A stretch of DNA of 9,520 nt from Erysipelothrix sp. (GCA_012520695.1 JAAYNU010000243.1:1-9520); one strand, 5' to 3'; numbered from the stretch's first letter, positions 1 through 6,892 are shown. The notes: generated from the sequence alone by a model not told the origin. Numbers and translations: made by a program.

Positions 1-1
1 A

Positions 2-29
2 AGCACATCGTGTGCGATGTGTTATCGCA
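2..29 (+). other. competing hairpins in the folT leader
   Basis: Two mutually exclusive stems can form here. Stem A pairs 4-10 (CACATCG) with 15-21 (CGATGTG) around a TGTG loop and extends outward by an A-U and a G-U pair to 2-23. Stem B pairs 13-18 (TGCGAT) with 24-29 (ATCGCA). No U tract follows, so neither is an intrinsic terminator. folT genes in Firmicutes are often preceded by a tetrahydrofolate riboswitch, and a GCATCC motif at 27-32 recalls its 3' end. The GGUGAA element and the rest of that fold are not seen, and the window starts too late to judge. This is a possible piece of a folT leader control element, and it could be chance. Confidence 0.25.
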
Positions 30-76
30 TCCATAAAAAAGGTCTTTCTCTTCTGTTGAAAAGGGGGATTTTTTTT

Positions 77-577
77 ATGTTAAACACTCGAAATTTAGTG
101 AGATATGCTTTGATGATTGTCATCCAAGTCTTACTCACACAGTTTGTAGGAATTACGAATACTTTTCTAAGAATTACATTTACGTTCTTAGGAATGGCAT
201 GGGTTGGATATTTTAATGGTTGGAGAGCAGGGCTATTCATTGCGGTGAGTGCGGATCTGATTGGGATGATTCTTTATCCTAAAGGACCTTATATCGTTGG
301 TTTCACGATATCGGCTGCATGCAGCGCTTTAATCTATAGCTTACTGTACCAAAAAAACAAGGACACAAAGAAGTGGGTATTAGTCACTACAGTTCTTGAT
401 AACTTAATTGTTAACCTATTGATGAACACAGCTTGGTTAGTTCTCTTTATGGGACAAAGCATGTCTGTCATCTTCTGGCCTCGTTTAATTAAAACATTAA
501 TCGCAATTCCGGTTATGTACATTTCAACACTCGCATTAATGGAATTTATGAAAAAAAATCAGTCAAGATTCAAATAA
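77..577 (+). CDS. folT: folate ECF transporter S component (FolT)
   Basis: This is a 166-residue integral membrane protein. It would be the substrate-binding S component that captures folate and docks onto a shared EcfA-EcfA'-EcfT energising module, which is not encoded in this window. It is almost entirely hydrophobic, with about six membrane segments. Diagnostic FolT-like stretches are ADLIGMILYPKGPYIVGF (59-76), NLIVNLLMNTAW (109-120) and WPRLIKTLIAIP (134-145). The length is normal for the family. The ATG at 77 is chosen because AAGGGGG at 61-67 lies 9 nt upstream. An in-frame ATG at 17 would add a charged, atypical tail of 20 residues and place the RBS inside the gene. fhs starts 12 nt after the stop, so the two genes probably form one folate operon. 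Family assignment is by recognised sequence pattern. Folate specificity follows from the family and the neighbour. Confidence 0.88.
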   Translation: MLNTRNLVRYALMIVIQVLLTQFVGITNTFLRITFTFLGMAWVGYFNGWRAGLFIAVSADLIGMILYPKGPYIVGFTISAACSALIYSLLYQKNKDTKKWVLVTTVLDNLIVNLLMNTAWLVLFMGQSMSVIFWPRLIKTLIAIPVMYISTLALMEFMKKNQSRFK

Positions 578-589
578 GGGAGATATACT

Positions 590-2083
590 ATGTTCGACAT
601 TGAACCACGCGGTGAAGGTATTGGTAAATTATCATTAGACTTAATGGACTCTGAAGCAAAAGGTAAATTGATTTTAGTTACGTCGATTAACCCCACACCA
701 GCAGGTGAGGGAAAAACGACCTTAAACATCGGTCTTTCAATGGCCCTCAATAAATTGGGAGTCTCAGCAGTGTCTTGTCTACGCGAACCTTCGATGGGAC
801 CTAACTTTGGTAGGAAGGGTGCAGCAACGGGCGGTGGTGCCTGTACTGTGGAGCCCAGTGAGGTTATTAACCTCCATTTCACAGGTGACTTCCACGCAAT
901 TACCTCAGCACACAACTTATTAGCGGCATTTGTGGATAATCACATCTTCCACGGCAACGTTTTAAACGTCGAAGAAGTCCTATGGCATCGCGTTGTGGAT
1001 ATGAATGATCGTGCACTTCGCCGTATTGATTTAATGAATGGACGTAAGTCCCGATTTGATATTACAGTAACATCAGAAATCATGGCGATTCTATGTCTGA
1101 GTGAATCGTATGATGAGTTACGAGAAAGAATTTCAAAGATCAACGTCGCATACGACACAGATGGTAATGTACTGACTCCTCAAGATTTTGGGGCAGTAGA
1201 TTCAATGATGGTACTCCTTAAAGATGCGCTTCGTCCAAATATAGTAAAAACAATTGAAGGCACACCAGCCATTATTCATGGTGGTCCTTTCGCAAACATT
1301 GCGCATGGCTGTAACTCAGTCATCGCAACGAAGACTGGCTTAGCTCATTATGACTATGTCATTACTGAAGCAGGCTTTGGAGCAGACTTAGGAGCAGAGA
1401 AGTTCTTTGACATTAAATGTCGACAAGCCAATCTTAATCCTTATGCTGTCGTCATGGTGATATCAGTCCGAGCGCTTAAGATTCATGGGGGCGTTGCTCT
1501 AAAGGATTTAGATACACCGGATCTTGATGCTGTAAAACAGGGCTGGAAACATGCTCAAAAACACATTGAGAATCTTCAAGGCTTCAATCAAAAAGTAGTG
1601 CTTGCTTTGAATCACTTCGATAGTGATGGTGAAGATGAACTTGATTACCTTAAATCAATGGGTTGCATACAGACACGTTCGTTCCAAGAAGGTGGTAAAG
1701 GTGTGCTTGATTTAGCACAAGCAATCATTGACTGTGAACATGAAACTCCGCAGTTAAAGTTTGCCTATGAACAAGAACTAAACATAAAAGATAAAATACT
1801 TAAAATTGCGCAATCAATCTATGGTGCTGATGGGGTTACTTATGCCGCTGGTGTGGATGAATTCTTGGAATCATATTCAGACCAATCCTTAGAAATCTGT
1901 GTTGCGAAAACACAATATTCATTCTCAGATGATCCTAAAAAATTAGGAATTCCAACAGGATTCGATGTCCATGTGAGTGATGTTAGGGTTTCAGCAGGTG
2001 CTGGCTTCGTGGTGGTCTATATGGGACGTGTCTTAACGATGCCTGGATTACCTAAAGTACCGCGTGAAATTGAACAGGTGTGA
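590..2083 (+). CDS. fhs: formate--tetrahydrofolate ligase, compact form
   Basis: This cytoplasmic enzyme makes 10-formyl-THF from formate, THF and ATP, feeding purine and fMet-tRNA synthesis. Family signatures are clear: the P-loop PTPAGEGKTT (35-44), REPSMGP (65-71), INLHFTGDFHAITSAHN (93-109), VDMNDRALR (136-144), GGPFANIAHGCNSVIATK (231-248), EAGFGADLGAEKFFDIKCR (260-278) and, near the C-terminus, SDDPKKLGIPTGF and MPGLPKVP. The protein has 497 residues against about 555 usually. Roughly 30 residues are missing before the P-loop, the glycine-rich loop after DMNDRALR (about 145-157) is shortened, and the C-terminal tail is clipped. The in-frame folT stop lies 12 nt upstream, so no longer N-terminus exists. 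The usual GIKGGAAGGGYAQVVP segment reads GRKGAATGGGACTVEP, and the family's VWAKGGEGG reads SFQEGGKG, losing a Trp thought to line the folate pocket. RBS GGGAG is at 578-582. The enzyme is probably active but divergent. Confidence 0.93.
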   Translation: MFDIEPRGEGIGKLSLDLMDSEAKGKLILVTSINPTPAGEGKTTLNIGLSMALNKLGVSAVSCLREPSMGPNFGRKGAATGGGACTVEPSEVINLHFTGDFHAITSAHNLLAAFVDNHIFHGNVLNVEEVLWHRVVDMNDRALRRIDLMNGRKSRFDITVTSEIMAILCLSESYDELRERISKINVAYDTDGNVLTPQDFGAVDSMMVLLKDALRPNIVKTIEGTPAIIHGGPFANIAHGCNSVIATKTGLAHYDYVITEAGFGADLGAEKFFDIKCRQANLNPYAVVMVISVRALKIHGGVALKDLDTPDLDAVKQGWKHAQKHIENLQGFNQKVVLALNHFDSDGEDELDYLKSMGCIQTRSFQEGGKGVLDLAQAIIDCEHETPQLKFAYEQELNIKDKILKIAQSIYGADGVTYAAGVDEFLESYSDQSLEICVAKTQYSFSDDPKKLGIPTGFDVHVSDVRVSAGAGFVVVYMGRVLTMPGLPKVPREIEQV

Positions 2084-2097
2084 ATATTTTTTAAAGG

Positions 2098-2106
2098 TGT
2101 TATAAT
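2098..2106 (+). promoter_or_regulatory. extended -10 promoter for the hydrolase gene
   Basis: TGTTATAAT is a perfect extended -10 (TGn followed by TATAAT at 2101-2106), which predicts a transcription start near 2113. No good -35 lies 16-18 nt upstream (the region reads GTGTGA), as is usual for extended -10 promoters. It sits just after the fhs stop and 30 nt before the next ATG, so it would serve the hydrolase gene as a separate unit. Confidence 0.7.
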
Positions 2107-2135
2107 ATCTCTACTAATAAAGAGGGTATTGGATA

Positions 2136-2666
2136 ATGGAAACAAAAAATATTTATGTTGTCTTAAGTGATACGGGTTCAGTGCTGACGCGTTTGATTGG
2201 TTTTTATACTAAATCTCGCTACAACCACTGCTCAATCTCTTTTGACCCAGAATTTAAATCATTGTATAGCTTTGGGCGCAAACAACCCCGTAACCCCTCC
2301 ATTGGAGGGTTCGTAGAAGAAAGTTTCTATGACGGGACGTTTAAGCGTTTTTCAAACACGACGTGTTTGGTTCTAAAGATGAATGTTGATTGTGATAGTT
2401 ATGATCGCATTCAAAACAACATTAATTTCTTTAAAGAGAACATGAATCGCTATCATTATAATTTCATCGGTCTTTTTGGAGCCGCAGTGGGTCGTGAGAT
2501 CTCACGCGAAAATGCATACTACTGTTCACACTTCGTTGCGAAAGTAATTGAAGAAGCGGACGTGAAGTTATGGGAAACGCCGGCATTTTTAGTAAAGCCT
2601 GAGGATTTTCAACATCATAAAAATTTTGAAATTGTTTATGAAGGAAAAATGAGTGAGTTTAAATAA
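2136..2666 (+). CDS. permuted papain-fold (YiiX/NlpC-P60-like) cysteine hydrolase
   Basis: This 176-residue soluble protein has no signal peptide or membrane segment. It resembles small Firmicutes proteins of the circularly permuted NlpC/P60 (YiiX/YaeF-like) superfamily, in which the catalytic His precedes the Cys. Here His31 lies in the motif SRYNHCSISFD (27-37) and Cys130 in AYYCSHFVAKVIEEA (127-141). SFGRK (45-49) and PSIGGFVEE (54-62) match the typical strand region that follows the His. Superfamily members cleave amide or thioester bonds in peptides, lipids or cell-wall fragments. The substrate here cannot be read from the sequence, and a cytoplasmic location argues against direct murein hydrolysis. 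The start is set by AGAGGG at 2121-2126. The gene has its own promoter and terminator and appears monocistronic. The fold is likely; any specific function is unknown. Confidence 0.75.
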   Translation: METKNIYVVLSDTGSVLTRLIGFYTKSRYNHCSISFDPEFKSLYSFGRKQPRNPSIGGFVEESFYDGTFKRFSNTTCLVLKMNVDCDSYDRIQNNINFFKENMNRYHYNFIGLFGAAVGREISRENAYYCSHFVAKVIEEADVKLWETPAFLVKPEDFQHHKNFEIVYEGKMSEFK

Positions 2667-2686
2667 AAGTGCGAAAGCACTTTTTT
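2665..2686 (+). terminator. intrinsic terminator after the hydrolase gene
   Basis: An 8-bp stem, AAAAGTGC paired with GCACTTTT, closes a GAAA tetraloop (2673-2676) and runs into six T residues (2681-2686). It overlaps the TAA stop of the hydrolase gene. The flanking A run makes it potentially bidirectional. The tex RBS starts two bases after the T tract, so tex expression must depend on readthrough or on a promoter I could not find inside the upstream gene. Confidence 0.82.
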
Positions 2687-2687
2687 G

Positions 2688-2695
2688 AAAGGAAG
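2688..2695 (+). promoter_or_regulatory. tex ribosome binding site
   Basis: AAAGGAAG lies just after the terminator T tract and about 6 nt before the ATG at 2700. It decides the tex start: the in-frame TTG at 2685 falls inside the terminator and upstream of this site, so it is rejected. Confidence 0.75.
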
Positions 2696-2699
2696 TACT

Positions 2700-4868
2700 A
2701 TGGAACAAACAGTAATAGATTTATTAAAACAGGAGTTGAAGCAATTCGATCCTAAAAACATTGATTCAGTTTTAAACTTATTAGCCGATGGAAATACAAT
2801 TCCATTTATTGCACGTTACCGAAAAGAAATGACAGGGAGTCTTGATGAGGTTGAATTACGCCTTATTGGAGATCGTCATGCTTACTTAGAAAGTCTTGAG
2901 AAACGTAAAGAAGAAGTCTTAAGATTGATTGAAGAGCAGGATAAACTAACACCTGAACTCACAGCAGACATTCATGCAGCGAGTGTTCTTCAAACACTCG
3001 AAGATATTTACCGTCCCTTCAAACAAAAACGTCGTACAAAAGCGACAATTGCGAAAGAAAAAGGACTTGAGCCGCTAGCTCTTGATCTACTTTCACTCAA
3101 AGGTGTTTATGATGTCGAGGCAAGCGCTAAGGCATACATCTCTGAAGAAGTCGAAACGATTGAAGATGCTCTACTTGGAGCTCATGAAATTATGGCCGAG
3201 ACCTTTGGTGATGAAGCAGAATTCAGAACATGGATTCGAGATTTCACACTTAATAATGCTGTACTAAAAACAGCCCTTAAAAAAGAAGAACTCGATGTTC
3301 GTCAAGTCTATGAAATGTATTATGAATTTACGCAAACCGTTAAAACAATGCAAGGTCATCGCGTTCTAGCGATTAATCGCGCAGAAAAGGAAGACGTCAT
3401 AAAAGTTGACATTATAGTCGATGAAGACCGCATCGCAACGTACTTCGACCGTAAGATCGTGGGTAATCAAACACACGCTCCATCCGTTGAATATGTACGT
3501 TGTGCATATCTTGATGCCTACAAGCGTTTTATTAAACCCGCAATCGAAAGAGAAGTTCGCAATGAACTCTCTGAAAAAGCAGAAGAGGGCGCGATTAATG
3601 TCTTCGGTGAAAACTTAAGAAACCTTCTATTACAAGCACCACTTAAAGGTAGAGTCGTCATGGGCTTTGACCCAGCTTACCGAAGTGGGTGTAAACTTGC
3701 GATTGTTGATGAGACAGGGAAAGTATTAAAGATTAAAGTAATCTATCCACACGCTGCATCTCAATCTCGTATGGATGAAGCTGCTGTAGTATTTAAGAAA
3801 CTCTTAGCAGAATACAAAGTCGATATGGTCGCGATTGGTAATGGAACCGCATCACGTGAATCAGAAGTGTTCGTTTCAGAAAATATTAAAGATGCAAAGC
3901 ATCCTGTATTCTATCTCATCGTAAACGAAGCGGGTGCATCAGTGTACTCCGCATCTGATCTTGCGAGAAAAGAATTCCCTGACTTACAAGTTGAAGAGCG
4001 TTCGGCAATTTCAATTGCTCGTAGAATCCAAGATCCTTTGGCAGAACTCGTGAAGATTGATCCTCAATCCGTTGGGGTGGGTCAATACCAACATGACGTA
4101 TCTCAAAAGAACTTAAGTGCTCAGTTGGACTTCATCGTTGAAACGGCTGTTAACCAGGTTGGTGTTGATGTGAATACCGCATCACCTCAATTACTTGAAC
4201 ACGTTGCCGGTCTCACAAAGACAACTGCTCAAAACATTGTTATGTATCGAGAAGAAAACGGAAGTTTCGAATCGCGTACAAGCATCAAAACAGTGCCACG
4301 TTTAGGACCAAAGTCCTTTGAACAATCCATTGGGTTCTTAAGAATACCCAATGCGAAAAACGTTCTTGATAGTACAGGGATTCACCCTGAGACCTATACT
4401 ACCGCAAAAGCAATCCTCAAAGACCTTAAGCTAAAAATCACAGATCTAGGAACAGAGACTGCGACAAGTGCACTCTCATCCATTTCAGTGAATGAGTTAA
4501 GTGACCGCTTATCAGTTGGTAAAGAAACACTCGAAGATATCCTGGCTGCTATGATGCGCCCAGGACGCGACTTACGTGAAGATATGAGTGGTCCTTTATT
4601 AAGATCTGATGTCCTCAGTTTAGAGGATCTAAAACAAGGTATGGAATTAAACGGTACAGTACGTAACGTTGTCGACTTCGGTGCCTTTGTGGACATTGGC
4701 GTTAAACAAGATGGACTGGTTCACATTTCTAAACTCAGTAAGAACTTCGTAAAACATCCAAGTGACGTCGTCGCAGTAGGTGATGTTGTCAAGGTTTGGG
4801 TTGTGGCAGTAGACGTCCAAAAATCACGCATTCAATTAAGCATGATTGAGGAAAATAAACAGAATTAA
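2700..4868 (+). CDS. tex: Tex, S1-domain RNA-binding transcription accessory protein
   Basis: This 722-residue cytoplasmic nucleic-acid-binding protein is of normal family length and is collinear with Tex from end to end. An N-terminal helical TexN region (about 1-190) includes the conserved IPFIARYRKEMTG and EDIYRPFKQKRRTKATIAKEKG stretches. A YqgF/RNase H-like domain starts near 317 (RVVMGFDPAYRSGCKLAIVD). A helix-hairpin-helix pair lies at about 480-550 (VDVNTASPQLL, then RLGPKSFEQSIGFLRI). A C-terminal S1 domain lies at about 647-715 (NGTVRNVVDFGAFVDIG, then DGLVHISKLS). Tex proteins bind RNA through S1 and influence transcription and virulence-gene expression in several bacteria. The YqgF domain is generally considered non-nucleolytic. 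The gene follows a terminator closely and has its own downstream terminator. The assignment is secure; the exact cellular role is not, even in studied species. Confidence 0.96.
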   Translation: MEQTVIDLLKQELKQFDPKNIDSVLNLLADGNTIPFIARYRKEMTGSLDEVELRLIGDRHAYLESLEKRKEEVLRLIEEQDKLTPELTADIHAASVLQTLEDIYRPFKQKRRTKATIAKEKGLEPLALDLLSLKGVYDVEASAKAYISEEVETIEDALLGAHEIMAETFGDEAEFRTWIRDFTLNNAVLKTALKKEELDVRQVYEMYYEFTQTVKTMQGHRVLAINRAEKEDVIKVDIIVDEDRIATYFDRKIVGNQTHAPSVEYVRCAYLDAYKRFIKPAIEREVRNELSEKAEEGAINVFGENLRNLLLQAPLKGRVVMGFDPAYRSGCKLAIVDETGKVLKIKVIYPHAASQSRMDEAAVVFKKLLAEYKVDMVAIGNGTASRESEVFVSENIKDAKHPVFYLIVNEAGASVYSASDLARKEFPDLQVEERSAISIARRIQDPLAELVKIDPQSVGVGQYQHDVSQKNLSAQLDFIVETAVNQVGVDVNTASPQLLEHVAGLTKTTAQNIVMYREENGSFESRTSIKTVPRLGPKSFEQSIGFLRIPNAKNVLDSTGIHPETYTTAKAILKDLKLKITDLGTETATSALSSISVNELSDRLSVGKETLEDILAAMMRPGRDLREDMSGPLLRSDVLSLEDLKQGMELNGTVRNVVDFGAFVDIGVKQDGLVHISKLSKNFVKHPSDVVAVGDVVKVWVVAVDVQKSRIQLSMIEENKQN

Positions 4869-4884
4869 AAATAGTAAATATCAC

Positions 4885-4920
4885 ATGTGCTCTTATATAA
4901 AAAGAGAGCGCATTTTTTTT
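4885..4920 (+). terminator. intrinsic terminator after tex
   Basis: A 9-bp stem pairs 4885-4893 (ATGTGCTCT) with 4905-4913 (AGAGCGCAT), including one G-U pair. The loop is A/T-rich, and a run of eight T residues (4913-4920) follows. It lies 17 nt past the tex stop. Confidence 0.85.
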
Positions 4921-4980
4921 ATGCGATAGAAAAGGTGCTGAATATTTCACCATATTAGAAGATTAATTAATTTTGAGTAC

Positions 4981-5004
4981 AAAAAAAGCACTCTTTCGAG
5001 TGCT
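4981..5004 (-). terminator. intrinsic terminator for the foldase gene pair
   Basis: Read on the - strand, AGCACTC and GAGTGCT form a perfect 7-bp stem around a GAAA tetraloop, followed by seven T residues (complement of 4981-4987). It begins 6 nt after the TAG stop of the lipoprotein gene. Together with the tex terminator it insulates two convergent units. The 60 nt between them hold no further gene or clear structure. Confidence 0.9.
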
Positions 5005-5009
5005 AATGA

Positions 5010-5843
5010 CTAGTTAACGTAGTCAGGGAATGACAGTTTCATCTTCGCTAGAAGGTCTTTGTCGTAGACTTTGAAGCCGAGTTCTTTGAAGAGTGTTGCG
5101 CTGTAATTATTAATGTAGTTCTCGTTGTTGAGGACGCTGTTGATAATTGTTTCTTCGTCTTCAAGGAGTCGGTTATCAACGATGAAGTAGATGTTGCTTT
5201 CTTCGTCGTAGATGACTTCACTAAGGCCGATTGCTTGGTCTGAGGAGACATACTTAGCTAGTTCTTTGATTTGCATTTCAGTTGATTTTGAAACGATGCC
5301 TTCGTTGAATTTCATGGAATCATCGAGTGTAATGTCGCTGAGTTTTGTTCCTGCTTCAAATGCTGCTTTGATTGATTCAATGCTTGCCTTGTCGGATGAT
5401 TGGATGAATTGAATGTCTTTAATCGCGTAGTCTTTCACCAAAGTATCTACTGATGCATCGAGTGCTTCTCGTGCTTTAATTTCAATGATGACTGACGGTC
5501 TTACTTGTTTCGCGATAAAGTCTTCAAGATCTACGAAGCCGAAGCTTTGAATATAAGGAAGAAGGTTCTCGCCGAAGATGTCTTCGATTCCTTTGATGTT
5601 TTCATCGATTAGGACTTGTACCTTTGTTTCATCTACTTCTAATGTGCTTAAGATGTCTTTTCTCGCAGCATTGATAATGACAGTTCCATCATCACCGCTT
5701 TTCATGGATGTGTAGAAGTCTTGTTTGCTGGTAGAAGTACCGTTAATTGTGTAGAGGGCTGCATCGTCTTTTAGTGTTGTCTTTGCGCATCCTGTGAGTG
5801 TGAGGGCAACGATCATTAATAATGCGTATGTTTTCTTATTCAT
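5010..5843 (-). CDS. PrsA/SurA-like lipoprotein with degenerate parvulin domain
   Basis: This 277-residue exported lipoprotein has a charged N-terminus (MNKK), a hydrophobic core and the lipobox LTGC with Cys19 as the lipidation site. It would be held on the outer face of the membrane. The region at 28-120 resembles the helical chaperone part of PrsA/SurA proteins. Residues about 140-226 align in outline with the parvulin domain of the upstream gene product. The first parvulin His (SHILF there) is replaced by Asp143 (KDIQF), and the second (GFHLIVVD) by Tyr219 (NIYFIVD). The GG.LG core is also gone. PPIase activity is therefore unlikely, and a holdase or partner role is inferred. The ATG overlaps the stop of the upstream gene by one base (TAATG), with GAGGGAG 7-8 nt before it, so the pair should be translated together. 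The family assignment is moderately sure; the lipoprotein call is strong. Confidence 0.8.
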   Translation of the reverse strand: MNKKTYALLMIVALTLTGCAKTTLKDDAALYTINGTSTSKQDFYTSMKSGDDGTVIINAARKDILSTLEVDETKVQVLIDENIKGIEDIFGENLLPYIQSFGFVDLEDFIAKQVRPSVIIEIKAREALDASVDTLVKDYAIKDIQFIQSSDKASIESIKAAFEAGTKLSDITLDDSMKFNEGIVSKSTEMQIKELAKYVSSDQAIGLSEVIYDEESNIYFIVDNRLLEDEETIINSVLNNENYINNYSATLFKELGFKVYDKDLLAKMKLSFPDYVN

Positions 5844-6781
5844 TAGTTTGCTCCCTCTGTTTGTAATACTTTATAAATTGTTTCTTTGATTGCTTCGTCT
5901 TGGAATGCAACCGTTGATTCATCAATCAGTTGTTTCATTGCCTCTTTGTCGACGCTTACCATACTGTTGATGATGTTGTTGACAAGGTATGAATCCTTCA
6001 TCAGTGTTTCTTTGTCTGATGTATCCACAACGATGAGGTGGAATCCGTATTCACTCTCAACCCATTCGCTGAGTTCATCTGTTTCAAGTGCCAGTGCTGC
6101 GTCTAGGAATGGTTTCACAAATTCTGTAGTGCTGTCCATTAATCCAAGGGCTCCACCGGCTTCTTTAGAACCATCTTCTGAGAACTCTTTTGCGAGGTCT
6201 CCAAATGCTTCACCGTTTTGAATGCGATTCTTGATATTGTTCATGGTGTTTTGTTCTGATTCAGTGACGTTTTCGAGGTCTTCCACTTTGAATAGAATGT
6301 GGCTGACATAACGTGGTTTGAATTGACTTTGGTATTCGTCGAAGATCGTCGATAGATTTTCGAATACATAACGTTGAACGTATTCTGTTCGAGCTCCATA
6401 GTTTGCGAAGTATTCTTCAAGATCATCGAGTCCTGAGTAGCCAAGGCTTGTGAGTGTCAGTGTGACGTTCGCACGGTCTTGTTCTGGGTTCTGACTTTCG
6501 TTGAATTGTGACTGTAATGCTTCGGCACTTTGTTTCGCGGATGCGAGTGCTGTTTCTGATTTTTCTAAATGAGATATTAAGTCTTTCTCAAACCGTTGAT
6601 AAATATAATTGTCATCGTAGTACGAACTCAAAAGTTCATAATATTCTGAAACTGATACTTTATTTTCGTCTGTTTTAAAGACCAATGCTTCACCGTCTTT
6701 TGTCGGTGTTCTACCTACTAATATTACTGTAACCGCAATGGCTACTATAATAAGGAGAGTAATTAATGCTATTTTCTTCAT
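5843..6781 (-). CDS. membrane-anchored parvulin-type peptidylprolyl isomerase (PrsA-like)
   Basis: This 312-residue foldase is expected to act on proteins just outside the membrane. One hydrophobic segment (4-22) follows MKK. There is no Cys near its end (it reads VILVGRTP), so this is a signal-anchor and not the lipoprotein form usual for PrsA. A helical SurA_N-like region spans about 33-150. The parvulin domain lies at about 156-253: RYVSHILFKVED with His161, GEAFGDLAKEFSEDGS (190-205), AGGALGLMDS (208-217), EFVKPFLDAAL, and YGFHLIVVD with His248. These match the residues that shape the parvulin active site. A short helical tail follows. GAGGAA at 6786-6791 (complement) is the RBS. The gene is divergent from the ATP synthase operon and coupled to the lipoprotein gene downstream. 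I avoid the name prsA because of the missing lipobox and the possibility of other paralogues. Confidence 0.87.
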   Translation of the reverse strand: MKKIALITLLIIVAIAVTVILVGRTPTKDGEALVFKTDENKVSVSEYYELLSSYYDDNYIYQRFEKDLISHLEKSETALASAKQSAEALQSQFNESQNPEQDRANVTLTLTSLGYSGLDDLEEYFANYGARTEYVQRYVFENLSTIFDEYQSQFKPRYVSHILFKVEDLENVTESEQNTMNNIKNRIQNGEAFGDLAKEFSEDGSKEAGGALGLMDSTTEFVKPFLDAALALETDELSEWVESEYGFHLIVVDTSDKETLMKDSYLVNNIINSMVSVDKEAMKQLIDESTVAFQDEAIKETIYKVLQTEGAN

Positions 6782-6794
6782 AGTATTCCTCGTT

Positions 6795-6823
6795 TCCTTA
6801 CATATAATACATTATCGTAAGGA
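6795..6823. repeat. inverted repeat in the divergent intergenic region
   Basis: TCCTTAC (6795-6801) and GTAAGGA (6817-6823) form a perfect 7-bp inverted repeat with a 15-nt A/T-rich centre. The centre holds -10-like hexamers on both strands (TATAAT at 6803 on +, GATAAT and TATTAT on -), but I find no matching -35 for any of them. It lies 14 nt upstream of the foldase start. It could be an operator, a 5' UTR hairpin of the foldase transcript, or chance. Confidence 0.35.
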
Positions 6824-6863
6824 CGAATGCATGATTATTGTATGAATCCCACATTTGTTTCAG

Positions 6864-6892
6864 TTGAAAGTGTGGTCGAAAAGGTGTATGAT
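6864..6892 (+). promoter_or_regulatory. sigma-A promoter of the ATP synthase operon
   Basis: TTGAAA (6864-6869) and TATGAT (6887-6892) are separated by exactly 17 nt, a close match to the sigma-A consensus. Transcription would start near 6899, just ahead of the AGGAG at 6903-6907 that serves atpI. This rules out upstream start codons for atpI, which would lie within the promoter. Confidence 0.72.

Noticed and set aside
17..76. A 20-residue longer N-terminus for folT starting at ATG 17
   Set aside because: It would put the good AAGGGGG RBS inside the gene, has no RBS of its own, and adds a charged tail not typical of FolT.
559..915. A 118-codon open frame on the - strand over the start of fhs
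   Set aside because: It lies antisense to strongly conserved fhs sequence, its composition reflects the opposite strand, and it resembles no known family.
2685..2699. TTG start for tex at 2685
   Set aside because: It overlaps the terminator T tract and precedes the RBS. ATG 2700 has correct spacing and gives the standard Tex start.
4921..4980. Small gene or RNA between the convergent terminators
   Set aside because: The 60 nt hold only short frames with no RBS and no stable structure. A GGTG...CACC pairing there is only 4 bp.
5886..6221. A 111-codon + strand open frame inside the foldase gene
   Set aside because: It is Ser-rich in the way expected of an antisense shadow of Glu/Asp-rich coding sequence. 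The - strand gene has clear parvulin motifs.
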